Shown here piece after piece: positions 1 through 8,382 of a stretch of 37,200 bases of DNA (its first letter is position 1; every line of letters starts with the position of its first letter). The stretch spans positions 1 through 37,200 of the forward strand of contig JAIRUE010000113.1 of assembly GCA_031254575.1 (NCBI GenBank), written 5' to 3'. The stretch comes from Oscillospiraceae bacterium (lineage in GTDB: Bacteria; Bacillota; Clostridia; Oscillospirales; UBA929). The translations under genes were made by a program, and so were the position numbers. Below the pieces are notes generated by a model. That model was not told the DNA's origin. It saw nothing but the letters and a program-made list of their open reading frames with translations, and made no database searches.

Positions 1-1040
1 ATACGGAAGAGGACGATGGCGACAGGCATAACGACGACGACCGCCAGCGCGAGCCTGAGGTTGAGCATACAAATCAGCGTAATGACCCCGGCCAGCGACA
101 GCACATTGACGACAAGGTACGGCAGGCCGTCCACAAAAAACCAGTAGATATTGTTGGCGTCCTGGATGACGCGGCTCATCAGCGCGCCGGTGCGCTTGCT
201 GGTGTAAAACCCGACGGACAGACGCTGCATGGCCTCAAAAATCTTGAGCTTGAGGTCGAAAACGATCCACGGCACGGTCTTGGCCAGCACAAACTGGTAG
301 AGGACGTTGAGCGCGACGTTGATGACCCGGACGGCAAAAATCAGCAGTACCGTGGCCGTGACCGCGCCGTAATACCGCCCGCCCTCCGTCAGGACCTCGT
401 CGATGAGCAGCTTCGAGCCCAGATAGGGCGACAGGATGGAGAAAGCGGTCCCCGCCAGCATAACCAGCAGAATGATCAGCACCCTGCGCCTATAATTACC
501 GAAAAACCCCATCAGGCGGCGGGTAATGCCGCGCTTGTCGAGGCACCTTGGGCATATCCTCCGCTCCGGCTCGGGGTATCTCTCCCCGCATTTGGGGCAG
601 AACGGCTCGTCCTCGATCACGACCTCCCGCAGCGGGTCTATCCCCTCGCGGATGTTTTTCACGACCTTTACAAGCCGTTCGGCGTGGGCGAGGAAGCCCA
701 GCGAAAACAGCAGAAGGACGCGGGCGTCCCCATCCTTTTCGGAGAACAGGCGGCCGGTCGTCAGCAGGCGCTCGCAGCCCAGCTCGCCCAGTTCCGCGAG
801 CGGGTAAGCCTCCAGCCTGTCGGATTCGTACAGCGCCACGACGCGGCGCGCGCCCTCGACCCTGACGACTTTCTCCCGCCCGTAGAGGATATACAGCGTG
901 TCGGAACTGAGGGCGCAGTATACGTCCGCGCCGCCGCCCTCGGGCGTCATGTCGGTATGTATGGCGTAGAGAAGCGTTGAAACGTCCAGCCCCTGACGCG
1001 TAAACGCCGGGGCCATATATCGCGGGACGGCTGACTTCAT
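1..1040 (-). CDS. ABC exporter, 5' part only (N-terminal soluble region + zinc ribbon + start of ABC transmembrane domain); continues beyond window start
   Basis: Reverse-strand frame is open from ATG at 1040 to base 1; missing from the ORF track because it has no stop in the window. RBS AGGAGG before ATG. Translation has FCPKCGERYPEPERRICPRC (two CxxC knuckles), then ABC exporter TMD text (..LGSKLLIDEVL..VGFYTSKRTGALMSRVIQDANNIYWFFVDGLPYLVVN..). Confidence 0.85.
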   Translation of the reverse strand, partial: MKSAVPRYMAPAFTRQGLDVSTLLYAIHTDMTPEGGGADVYCALSSDTLYILYGREKVVRVEGARRVVALYESDRLEAYPLAELGELGCERLLTTGRLFSEKDGDARVLLLFSLGFLAHAERLVKVVKNIREGIDPLREVVIEDEPFCPKCGERYPEPERRICPRCLDKRGITRRLMGFFGNYRRRVLIILLVMLAGTAFSILSPYLGSKLLIDEVLTEGGRYYGAVTATVLLIFAVRVINVALNVLYQFVLAKTVPWIVFDLKLKIFEAMQRLSVGFYTSKRTGALMSRVIQDANNIYWFFVDGLPYLVVNVLSLAGVITLICMLNLRLALAVVVVMPVAIVLFR

Positions 1041-1071
1041 AGAAACCTCCTGAAATTGCGTTATATACAAC

Positions 1072-1100
1072 AAAAAACCGGCCCATAGCGACCGGCCGCC
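1072..1100 (-). terminator. attenuator-like hairpin plus T-run in the 5' leader of the ABC exporter
   Basis: Reverse strand CGGCC-GGTCGCTATG-GGCCG-GTTTTTTG about 30 nt upstream of the start codon, preceded by hairpin GCGGGG-TTCCGTA-CCCCGC. Confidence 0.45.
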
Positions 1101-1299
1101 CGACGATCCGCGGGGTACGGAACCCCGCAAATATAAAAATCGCGGCAAGTCTCCGGCAACAGCGCCGGTCATGCCACGAACCGCAAAACGCTGACTGCCT
1201 ATATATGGATAACATTCCTTCCGTGGAAGATAAAAACCGTTTCCCTTTTTCTGTCTGTCACCGTGCGCAGCCCCCTTTCTTTCATAAATTCTTTTCTAA

Positions 1300-1328
1300 A
1301 GGATACCAGCTTCCCAATCACCTGTCAA
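1300..1328 (-). promoter_or_regulatory. sigma-A type promoter for the ABC exporter leader
   Basis: Reverse strand TTGACA-N17-TATCCT (-35 at 1323-1328, -10 at 1300-1305). Confidence 0.6.
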
Positions 1329-1409
1329 GTCTTTTTTCCTGATAATCAATTTTCTTTTTACAGGTATGCGGCCCGGCCTCCGTATCTGTAAAAATCTTTA
1401 TTTTCGAGC

Positions 1410-1438
1410 TTGACAAAACGCGGGGTTCTTAGTATACT
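1410..1438 (+). promoter_or_regulatory. tRNA-Leu promoter
   Basis: TTGACA (1410-1415) - 17 nt - TATACT (1433-1438), about 33 nt upstream of the tRNA. Confidence 0.75.
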
Positions 1439-1470
1439 GGGTTCTGCCCAAAGCGCGGTTTTTTCCGCGG

Positions 1471-1558
1471 GCACCCATGGCGGAACTGGCAGACGCGCTA
1501 GATTCAGGTTCTAGTCGGCAATACGCCGGTGGAGGTTCAAGTCCTCTTGGGTGCACCA
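1471..1558 (+). tRNA. tRNA-Leu (anticodon CAG), CCA encoded
   Basis: Acceptor arms GCACCCA/TGGGTGC-A-CCA; anticodon arm CTAGA-TTCAGGT-TCTAG; long variable arm; T arm GGAGGTTCAAGTCCTC. Confidence 0.95.
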
Positions 1559-1564
1559 GCGCGG

Positions 1565-1605
1565 CGCCGGACCCAACGTACCTTGGTACAGGGTCCGGCG
1601 TTTTT
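1565..1605 (+). terminator. Rho-independent terminator after tRNA-Leu
   Basis: CGCCGGACCC ... GGGTCCGGCG perfect 10-bp stem followed by TTTTT. Confidence 0.9.
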
Positions 1606-1668
1606 AAGAAAAAACACGCGCAGCCGGACAAAACAGTGACGTATATGCGCGATGAAAGGCAGGGTATT

Positions 1669-2628
1669 ATGACGACGTATCAGCCATGCGATCCCAATGC
1701 CTCACCGGAAGCCGCAAAGGTATTGACATACCTTTCCGGGTTGCGCGGAAACGGTATCCTTCTGGGACAGCATACACAGACAGTGGCGCAGAAAGAATTG
1801 GCCTATATCCGCGAGGTCACCGGCAAGGAGCCGGCTCTCTGCGGATTTGAGCTGCTGGGGTATTCGCCCAATATCAACCGCTCCATGAGCGGAGCGGAGT
1901 GCCTGACCGAGGTGGATGAAAACAAAAACACTCTGGATAAAGCGTGGGAATGGGCGAAACGCAAAGGACTGATTACCTTCACATGGCATTGGTTCTCGCC
2001 GCTGTACGGCAGTGACAAGTCATTTTACCAAAAGAACACCTCCTTTGACGCGCGTTTGGCGCTTGTGGAGGGCGCACCGGAACGGGAAGCGTTTTTGTCC
2101 GATATGGACGCGATGGCGGAACACTTACGGCCCTTCGCCGAAAAAGGCGTGCCGATCCTGTGGCGGCCCTTTCATGAATCCGATGGCGCGTGGTTCTGGT
2201 GGGGCAGCAAGGGCGCCGGAACCGCCAAGGAGCTGTACCGGGCCATGTTTGAACGGTATGTACATACCCACGGGCTGCACAATCTGATTTGGGTGTGGAA
2301 CTCGCCGCTGAAAGAGGGGTATGCCGGGGATGACGTCTGCGACGTTATTTCGCGGGACGTCTATCTGCCGGCGCACACCCACACCGATTACGCGGAGCAG
2401 TATGCGGAATTGACGGAGATCACACCCGCGGCCAAAATTGCCGCGCTGGGCGAGACGGGGCCGGTTCCAAGCCTTGCGGCGCTGGCGGAGTCGCGCGTCC
2501 CGTGGACGTGGTTCATGACATGGAGTAACGACGTCTGCCGCGAAGGAGTGACCGGCCGCGGGGAACTGGCCGCCGCCTACCGTCACCCCTATGCCGTGAC
2601 ACTGGATAAGCTCCCGGCGCTATACTGA
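1669..2628 (+). CDS. GH26-like beta-mannanase, no signal peptide
   Basis: Motifs ILLGQHTQT, TFTWHW, PILWRPFHE (acid/base region), LIWVWNSP, ALGETGPVP (nucleophile region). ORF-track start at 1477 lies inside the tRNA; ATG at 1669 chosen. Confidence 0.8.
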   Translation: MTTYQPCDPNASPEAAKVLTYLSGLRGNGILLGQHTQTVAQKELAYIREVTGKEPALCGFELLGYSPNINRSMSGAECLTEVDENKNTLDKAWEWAKRKGLITFTWHWFSPLYGSDKSFYQKNTSFDARLALVEGAPEREAFLSDMDAMAEHLRPFAEKGVPILWRPFHESDGAWFWWGSKGAGTAKELYRAMFERYVHTHGLHNLIWVWNSPLKEGYAGDDVCDVISRDVYLPAHTHTDYAEQYAELTEITPAAKIAALGETGPVPSLAALAESRVPWTWFMTWSNDVCREGVTGRGELAAAYRHPYAVTLDKLPALY

Positions 2629-2629
2629 T

Positions 2630-3838
2630 ATGTACGGGCAATCCGCCTCTCCCGCGATCGGTATGCGGGAGGTGAAAGAAAGGCTGACGCGGGCGCTGGC
2701 GGGGAAGCGGCTGAAAAAGGTCTTGCTCCTGCCGCCGGACGCGACGAGGGCGCATTCACACGCGGGCGAACTCGTACGCGCGCTGTTTGATCTGCTTCCC
2801 GGCTGCCGGATTGACGTCATGCCGGCGCTGGGAACGCATGAGCCGATGAGCGAAGCCGAGTGCGCGGCGTTTCTGGGAATCCCCTATTCCCATATCATCC
2901 GCCATGACTGGCGCGGAGACCTGGTCAAACTGGGCGAGGTCCCCGGCGGGTTCGTGGCGGAGGTCTCGGAGGGGCTGGCGGAGGAACCGGTCGGCGTCGA
3001 GGTGAGCAAGCGCCTGCTCGACCCCTCCTATGACCTGATTGTCTCGATCGGCCAGGTGGTGCCGCACGAGGTCGCCGGCATGGCGAATTACAGCAAAAAC
3101 ATCTTCGTCGGCTGCGGGGGCGCCGGTATGATTAACAGCTCCCATATGCTCGGCGCGGTCTACGGCATAGAGCGTATCCTCGGCAGGACCGACACGCCGG
3201 TCAGGCGCGTCTTTGACTACGCGGAGGAACATTTTATCGCGCACTTGCCGCTGCTGTATGTTCTGACGGTGGTGGAGCGGGACGCGCTGACCGGCCTGTT
3301 CATCGGCCGGGGACGCGAACTGTTTGAGAGGGCGGCGGCGCTCAGCCGGGAGAGAAACATCACCTGGCTGGACGAACCCCTGCGAAAGTGCGTCGTCCAT
3401 CTGAATGAACACGAATTCAAGAGCACATGGCTTGGCAACAAGGCGATTTACCGGACACGCATGGCGATGGCCGACGGCGGGGAACTTGTCGTACTCGCGC
3501 CCGGCGTCAGGCGTTTCGGCGAGGACGGGGAAACCGACCGGCTGATCCGCAAATACGGGTATGCCGGCCGTGAGCGCATATTGCAAGCGGTCCGCGAGAA
3601 CGCCGATCTCCGCAATAACCTCGCCGCCGCCGCCCACCTGATCCACGGGTCCGCCGACGGCCGGTTTACCGTGACTTACGCGGCGGGCGGGCTGACGCGG
3701 GAGGAAGTGGAAAAAGCCGGATTCCGGTACATGCCGCCCGATGAGGCCGAGAGGGTCACGGGCGGCTATGTCATCGACAATCCGGCGCTGGGGCTTTGGG
3801 CGGTCAAAGGGGCTATCCCTCCGGTTCCCAGTTCATGA
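2630..3838 (+). CDS. LarA / DUF2088 family protein (lactate racemase-like)
   Basis: IVSIGQVVPHEVAGMANYSKNIFVGCGGAGMINSSHMLG resembles the LarA central H/K region; N-term LLLPPDATRAHSHAGELVRALFDLL and ALGTHEPMSEAE. Starts 2 nt after the GH26 stop. Confidence 0.7.
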   Translation: MYGQSASPAIGMREVKERLTRALAGKRLKKVLLLPPDATRAHSHAGELVRALFDLLPGCRIDVMPALGTHEPMSEAECAAFLGIPYSHIIRHDWRGDLVKLGEVPGGFVAEVSEGLAEEPVGVEVSKRLLDPSYDLIVSIGQVVPHEVAGMANYSKNIFVGCGGAGMINSSHMLGAVYGIERILGRTDTPVRRVFDYAEEHFIAHLPLLYVLTVVERDALTGLFIGRGRELFERAAALSRERNITWLDEPLRKCVVHLNEHEFKSTWLGNKAIYRTRMAMADGGELVVLAPGVRRFGEDGETDRLIRKYGYAGRERILQAVRENADLRNNLAAAAHLIHGSADGRFTVTYAAGGLTREEVEKAGFRYMPPDEAERVTGGYVIDNPALGLWAVKGAIPPVPSS

Positions 3839-5216
3839 CCAGGGACTTGTGCTGCCAGCGCCCTGTCGCGTACATGACGCCGGCGGCGGCCAGGCTGAAA
3901 CACCAGCCGATGGGGTAGGAATAGAACATTTTGTCATGGCCCGCGAAACGCGCCAGCAGGTAAGCGGACGGGATGCGCACGATGATGAAACCGACGACGG
4001 TGGTGAACAGCGGCACCATCACCTGCCCGGCGCCGCGCATGACCGCCACCATCATAAACTGGAAGATGACAATGAAACAGAAAGGGATGACAGAGTAAAT
4101 ATAGATCATCCCGTTGTCGATAACAGCCTGGTCCGGGTTAAACAGCCCCAGCAGAAACCGCCCGAAAACGACCGTCAGGACAGCCATGACGGCATACACG
4201 GCCTGCGCGACGCAAAGCGTGACACGCAGGCCGTGTTTTACGCGCGCGATCTGCCGCATGCCCATGTTCTGCCCGGCGAACGTGGTCAGGGCTGCGAAAA
4301 AGCTGAATACGGGCAGGAAGACAAAGGAATCGATGCGCACGGCGTTGCCGAAACCGGCGATGAACGCGTCGCCGCCCTCGTTGACCAGCTTCTGCATCAT
4401 CAGCGACCCGACAGAAAACAGAGACTGCTGCACCGCCGAGGGCAGTCCCAGACGTAATATTTTTTGTAGGATGGGCCTGTCCGCCCCGAGTTTGAGCAGA
4501 CGGAGCTCCAGTTCCGGGTATTTTTTCCGTATATACCACGCGCCGTACAGCCATGAAAACGCCTGCGCGATGATTGTCGCCACGGCGACGCCCGTCACGC
4601 CCCAGCCGAAAACGGCCACAAACAGCAGGTCGAGGACGACGTTAATGAGTGTGGAGACGATCAAAAAGCGCAGCGGCGTCCTGCTGTCGCCCAGACCCTG
4701 CAATATCCCGGCGTTGATATTGTAGCCCAGCGAGCCGATCAGTCCTATGAAAATGATCCGCACATAGCCGACCGCCATGTCCATCGTGGTCGCGCCGCCC
4801 GTCCCGGAGGCGTCCGGCACGCCGAGCAGCCGCATGAGGGCGGGCGTGGCCGCAACGCCGACGACGGTCAGCGGGACGCTGACCGTCATAACAACGGTGT
4901 AAATGGTGCGGATGGTTTTGCGCACCGCGTCCATCTCTTTGGCGCCGTAGTTTTGCGAAAGGATGATCGTCGCGCCCATGCCCAGACCCATGAACACGGC
5001 GGTGATGAGCATAATGACCGGCATGCCGTTGTTGACCGCGGCCTGCGCCTGAACGCGCTCCTCCCCCATAAACTGGCCGACAATGATGCTGTCGGCCATA
5101 TTGTAGAACTGCTGGAAAAGATTCCCGATCAGCAGGGGAATGGAAAACCTGATAATATGTCTGAGCGGATTGCCCACCGTCATGTCGGTGAGACCCGCGC
5201 TCTTTTCACGGGGCAT
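3813..5216 (-). CDS. MATE family efflux transporter
   Basis: N-term DMTVGNPLRHIIRFSIPLLIGNLFQQFYNMADSIIVGQFMG, multiple TM segments; RBS upstream. Confidence 0.92.
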   Translation of the reverse strand: MPREKSAGLTDMTVGNPLRHIIRFSIPLLIGNLFQQFYNMADSIIVGQFMGEERVQAQAAVNNGMPVIMLITAVFMGLGMGATIILSQNYGAKEMDAVRKTIRTIYTVVMTVSVPLTVVGVAATPALMRLLGVPDASGTGGATTMDMAVGYVRIIFIGLIGSLGYNINAGILQGLGDSRTPLRFLIVSTLINVVLDLLFVAVFGWGVTGVAVATIIAQAFSWLYGAWYIRKKYPELELRLLKLGADRPILQKILRLGLPSAVQQSLFSVGSLMMQKLVNEGGDAFIAGFGNAVRIDSFVFLPVFSFFAALTTFAGQNMGMRQIARVKHGLRVTLCVAQAVYAVMAVLTVVFGRFLLGLFNPDQAVIDNGMIYIYSVIPFCFIVIFQFMMVAVMRGAGQVMVPLFTTVVGFIIVRIPSAYLLARFAGHDKMFYSYPIGWCFSLAAAGVMYATGRWQHKSLVMNWEPEG

Positions 5217-5247
5217 AAGGCGGCCCTCTTTCTATCCTCTTTGGTAT

Positions 5248-6510
5248 TTACGCCCGGATCTGGCCCTCGCCCTCAACGACAAACTGCGAGGTGGTCAGCG
5301 CGGCAAGGCCCATCGGCCCCCGGACATGCATCTTTTGCGTCGATATGCCGATCTCGGCGCCCAGTCCGAATTCCTCGCCGTCGGTAAAGCGTGTCGAGGC
5401 GTTGATATAGACGGCGGCGGCGTCCACACAACCGGCGAACCGCCTTGCCGTGAAATAGTTATTGGTGACGATGGCCTCGGAGTGTTTTGAGCCGTACCGC
5501 GCGATATGCGCCATAGCCTCGTCCGGCCCGCCGACGACGCGGACGGCGAGGTCATAGTCGTTATATTCGGTTTCCCAGTCGCTTTCCGTGGCCGGGCTGA
5601 GCGTGATCCCCGCCACATCCGCCTTTTGTAGAACGGCCAGCGCCTCCGGGCAGCAGTGCAGCCGCACGTTATACGCGGCGAGCGCGGCGGCCGCTTGGGG
5701 AAGGAACGCTTCCGCCACGGGCCGGGCTGTCAGCAGCGTCTCGGCGGCGTTGCAGACCGACGGGCGCGAGCATTTGGCGTTGAGCAGTATATTGGCGGCC
5801 ATCGCAAGGTCGGCTTCCCCGTCCACGTAGACGTGACAGTTGCCCACACCCGTTTCAATGACGGGTACTTTGGCGTTTTCGGCGACCGATCGGATAAGCC
5901 CCGCGCCGCCGCGCGGGACCAGCACATCCAGCAGGCCGGTCAGTCCCATCATCTCCACGGCGGACGAACGGTCCGTTTCCGTGATGAGGCAGACGCCGTC
6001 GGGCGGCAGTCCGGCGCTCTCCAGCGCCCGCCGCGCAAGGCCGGCGAGCAGCGTGTTGGAGCGCAGCGCCTCGCGCCCGCCGCGCAGCAGGCAGGCGTTG
6101 CCCGATTTGACACATAAGGCCGCTATGTCAACCGTGACGTTGGGGCGCGACTCGTAAATGACGCCGACGACGCCCAGCGGGACGCGCCGTTTGGTGATCA
6201 GCATCCCGTTCGGATGCCGGACGGCATAGTCCGCGCCGCCAACCGGATCCGGCAGCATGACGACCTTGCGCACCCCGGCCGCCATACCGGCAATCCTGCC
6301 CGGCGTCAGGGCAAGACGGTCGATAAACGCCTCCGTCCTGCCGGCTTTCCGCGCGGCTTCCAGATCGAACCGGTTTTCCTCAACGATTGTTTGCTCATTT
6401 TGCTCCAAAAGAACCGCCAGCGCTTCCAGCGCACGGTTTTTGGCGTCCGTTCCCGCCATGCGCAGCTGCGCCGCCGCCGCGCCGCAGCGCTCCGCAAGCT
6501 CCCTGACCAT
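5248..6510 (-). CDS. proA: glutamate-5-semialdehyde dehydrogenase (gamma-glutamyl phosphate reductase)
   Basis: PLGVVGVIYESRPNVTVDIAALCVKSGNACLLRGGREA; VPVIETGVGNCHVYVD; RFTDGEEFGLGAEIGISTQKMHVRGPMGL. Confidence 0.95.
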   Translation of the reverse strand: MVRELAERCGAAAAQLRMAGTDAKNRALEALAVLLEQNEQTIVEENRFDLEAARKAGRTEAFIDRLALTPGRIAGMAAGVRKVVMLPDPVGGADYAVRHPNGMLITKRRVPLGVVGVIYESRPNVTVDIAALCVKSGNACLLRGGREALRSNTLLAGLARRALESAGLPPDGVCLITETDRSSAVEMMGLTGLLDVLVPRGGAGLIRSVAENAKVPVIETGVGNCHVYVDGEADLAMAANILLNAKCSRPSVCNAAETLLTARPVAEAFLPQAAAALAAYNVRLHCCPEALAVLQKADVAGITLSPATESDWETEYNDYDLAVRVVGGPDEAMAHIARYGSKHSEAIVTNNYFTARRFAGCVDAAAVYINASTRFTDGEEFGLGAEIGISTQKMHVRGPMGLAALTTSQFVVEGEGQIRA

Positions 6511-6665
6511 ATAATCCCCTCCGCAGACAGTATACCTGTGTCAAGCGCCATGCGCCCCCGGCGGACAGCCGGAAAAGTGAATGTCCCGGCTTGCCGGGCG
6601 GCGGCGCTTTTCCAATCATACCACAGCCCGCGCGAAAAAACCAGCCCCGTTATCGCGGCGTTCTC

Positions 6666-7226
6666 TCAGCCCCTGTTGATCAGCCAGATCCCCAGATTCA
6701 GGTACGCCAGATACCCCGCCCACACGCAGCAGGGCGTTATCAGCTTTCCCGCGCGGGGCGAAAAAGCGTCCGCCAGCCGCCGGAGGCGCAGCCAGACCCC
6801 GGTCAGCAGCAGGCCGGTGAGCGCGGCGGCGAATTTCGCGTCCAGCCGGAAAAACACGGCGGCCCAGCAGACCGCCAGCCCAAGCGACACATAATACGCC
6901 AAAGCCATCTGCGTCCCCCTGGGAGAGCGGGCTGAGAATTCGCCGCCCGCCGGAACCTGATCCGGATGTTCCGCGCGGGTCGTGCCCGCCGAAACTCTGC
7001 CTTCCTTCAGAGCCCAACCCGGGCGCCCGTCCCCGATTGAGGAATAACCCCATACCAGCAAAATGAGCGCCGCCGTCCACCCGAACGGCAGCAGCCAGAC
7101 CGGCGGAAACAGAAGCGGCAGCTTCAGCTCCGCGAAGTCCGCTCCCATGCGCAGGGCGAACAGGCCCGCCAGCAGCCCGGCCGCCGCCGCCGGCAGGACA
7201 TAAAACGCCGGACGTCTTCCCGTCAT
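6666..7226 (-). CDS. TspO/MBR family membrane protein
   Basis: LLFPPVWLLPFGWTAALILLVWGYSSIG (cf. TspO PPxW..FG..W..LY) and C-term AGKLITPCCVWAGYLAYLNLGIWLINRG. Confidence 0.65.
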   Translation of the reverse strand: MTGRRPAFYVLPAAAAGLLAGLFALRMGADFAELKLPLLFPPVWLLPFGWTAALILLVWGYSSIGDGRPGWALKEGRVSAGTTRAEHPDQVPAGGEFSARSPRGTQMALAYYVSLGLAVCWAAVFFRLDAKFAAALTGLLLTGVWLRLRRLADAFSPRAGKLITPCCVWAGYLAYLNLGIWLINRG

Positions 7227-7319
7227 ACGGATCCCCCCTCCGCCCCGCCCGCCGGACAGGGCCGTTATGGTTCCAATGTATGTCCGGGAAAGGGACATTA
7301 TCACATCCGGCGTTTGCCC

Positions 7320-7976
7320 TCAGATGACCCCGTTCCACGCCATAGCCAGCAGGATACAGGTGACGACCACGAACGCCGCCGCGGCCAGCGCCGGGATACT
7401 GATCCCTCTCCCTTTGCGTCCGGCGGAGACTGGCAGCAGGCTGGTCCTTCCCAGAGCCAGCCGCACCGGTCTGTACAGCATCACGGCAAACCCCGCGTTC
7501 AGCCCGTTTTTGAGCAGGTTGAACGGCAGGAAGTACGGGATCAGCAGCCCTGTGATAAACTCGCGGGGCACGCCCATATAGAGGGGCAGGACAAGGTAAT
7601 TCCACAGCAGCATGACGCCGGTCGAGAGCAGCGCCCCCGCCGCAAGCCCAACCGCCGCTCCCGCGAGGGTGCGCTTTTGCCTGTATATGGCGGCCGCCGC
7701 GCAGGCAAAGGAACAGGTCGACACAATATTCATCAGGCAGCCCCAATACCCGGTATCGCTGACTGTGAACATCTCGATGACGGAAACCACCGCCGACACC
7801 GCAAACGAGGACAGCGGTCCGAACAGAAAACCCGCGATAACGATAACGGTGTCTTTCGGGTCATATTTGAGGTAGGGCGGCACCGGCATGACCGGTATGC
7901 GGAGGAAAAACATCAGCACATAGGCCAGCGCGCTGAGCATGGCGAGCACCGCCAGTTTTTGGGACCGCGTTTTCAT
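7320..7976 (-). CDS. ribU: ECF transporter S component, riboflavin-type (RibU-like)
   Basis: Small multi-TM protein, KLAVLAMLSALAYVLMFFLRIPVMPVPPYLKYDPKDTVIVIAGFLFGP, immediately downstream of an FMN riboswitch. Confidence 0.85.
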   Translation of the reverse strand: MKTRSQKLAVLAMLSALAYVLMFFLRIPVMPVPPYLKYDPKDTVIVIAGFLFGPLSSFAVSAVVSVIEMFTVSDTGYWGCLMNIVSTCSFACAAAAIYRQKRTLAGAAVGLAAGALLSTGVMLLWNYLVLPLYMGVPREFITGLLIPYFLPFNLLKNGLNAGFAVMLYRPVRLALGRTSLLPVSAGRKGRGISIPALAAAAFVVVTCILLAMAWNGVI

Positions 7977-8010
7977 ATTTAACCAGCTCCTATATAACAA
8001 TTGGTATGGA

Positions 8011-8038
8011 AAAGCCCCCAAACAAACAGTTTGGGGGC
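8011..8038 (-). terminator. FMN riboswitch expression-platform terminator
   Basis: Reverse strand GCCCCCAAA-CTGTTTG-TTTGGGGGC-TTTT. Confidence 0.8.
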
Positions 8039-8057
8039 GCAGCGGCGAAAAAATGCC

Positions 8058-8190
8058 GTCTTCTTCCATCCGGACTATGACCGTCGGCGCCGGGATCGCA
8101 CCGGCTCTGCGGAGAAAGCTCCGCCCGTAGGCTAAGGGCGTCGCGCCCCATCACTACCGGTGGGGACTCTCACCCCGCCCCGAAGATGCG
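8058..8190 (-). ncRNA. FMN riboswitch (RFN element)
   Basis: Reverse complement reads CTTCGGGGCGGGGTGAGAGTCCCCACCGGTAGTGATGG...CCGGTGCGATCCCGGCGCCGACGGTCATAGTCCGGATGGAAGAAG, the conserved RFN core. Confidence 0.95.
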
Positions 8191-8193
8191 CTC

Positions 8194-8222
8194 AGTATAC
8201 GCCCGCCGGACGGGTTTGTCAA
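8194..8222 (-). promoter_or_regulatory. promoter of FMN riboswitch-ribU
   Basis: Reverse strand TTGACA-N17-TATACT (-35 8217-8222, -10 8194-8199). Confidence 0.75.
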
Positions 8223-8310
8223 GCCCCTGTTCCGGAATCCGGGCGGACCGCCGGTTTACGCGCCGTGCAAAAAATTATTGTACAAATATTAAATTTTAAT
8301 GAAATTTGTA

Positions 8311-8339
8311 TTGACAAAGGCGGCGAAGGGGAGTAGAAT
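8311..8339 (+). promoter_or_regulatory. promoter of solute-binding protein gene
   Basis: TTGACA (8311-8316) - 17 nt - TAGAAT (8334-8339). Confidence 0.75.
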
Positions 8340-8382
8340 CATCTCAGCGAATTCCGTTTATTTTGAAAGGAGTGTCCCATTG

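Noticed and set aside
496-1215. 239-aa reverse ORF overlapping the ABC exporter N-terminus
   Set aside because: Out of frame with the exporter, Arg/Gly-rich; the exporter frame has an RBS, zinc ribbon and TMD.
1477-1668. ORF-track N-terminal extension of the GH26 gene
   Set aside because: Runs through the tRNA-Leu and its terminator; start moved to 1669.
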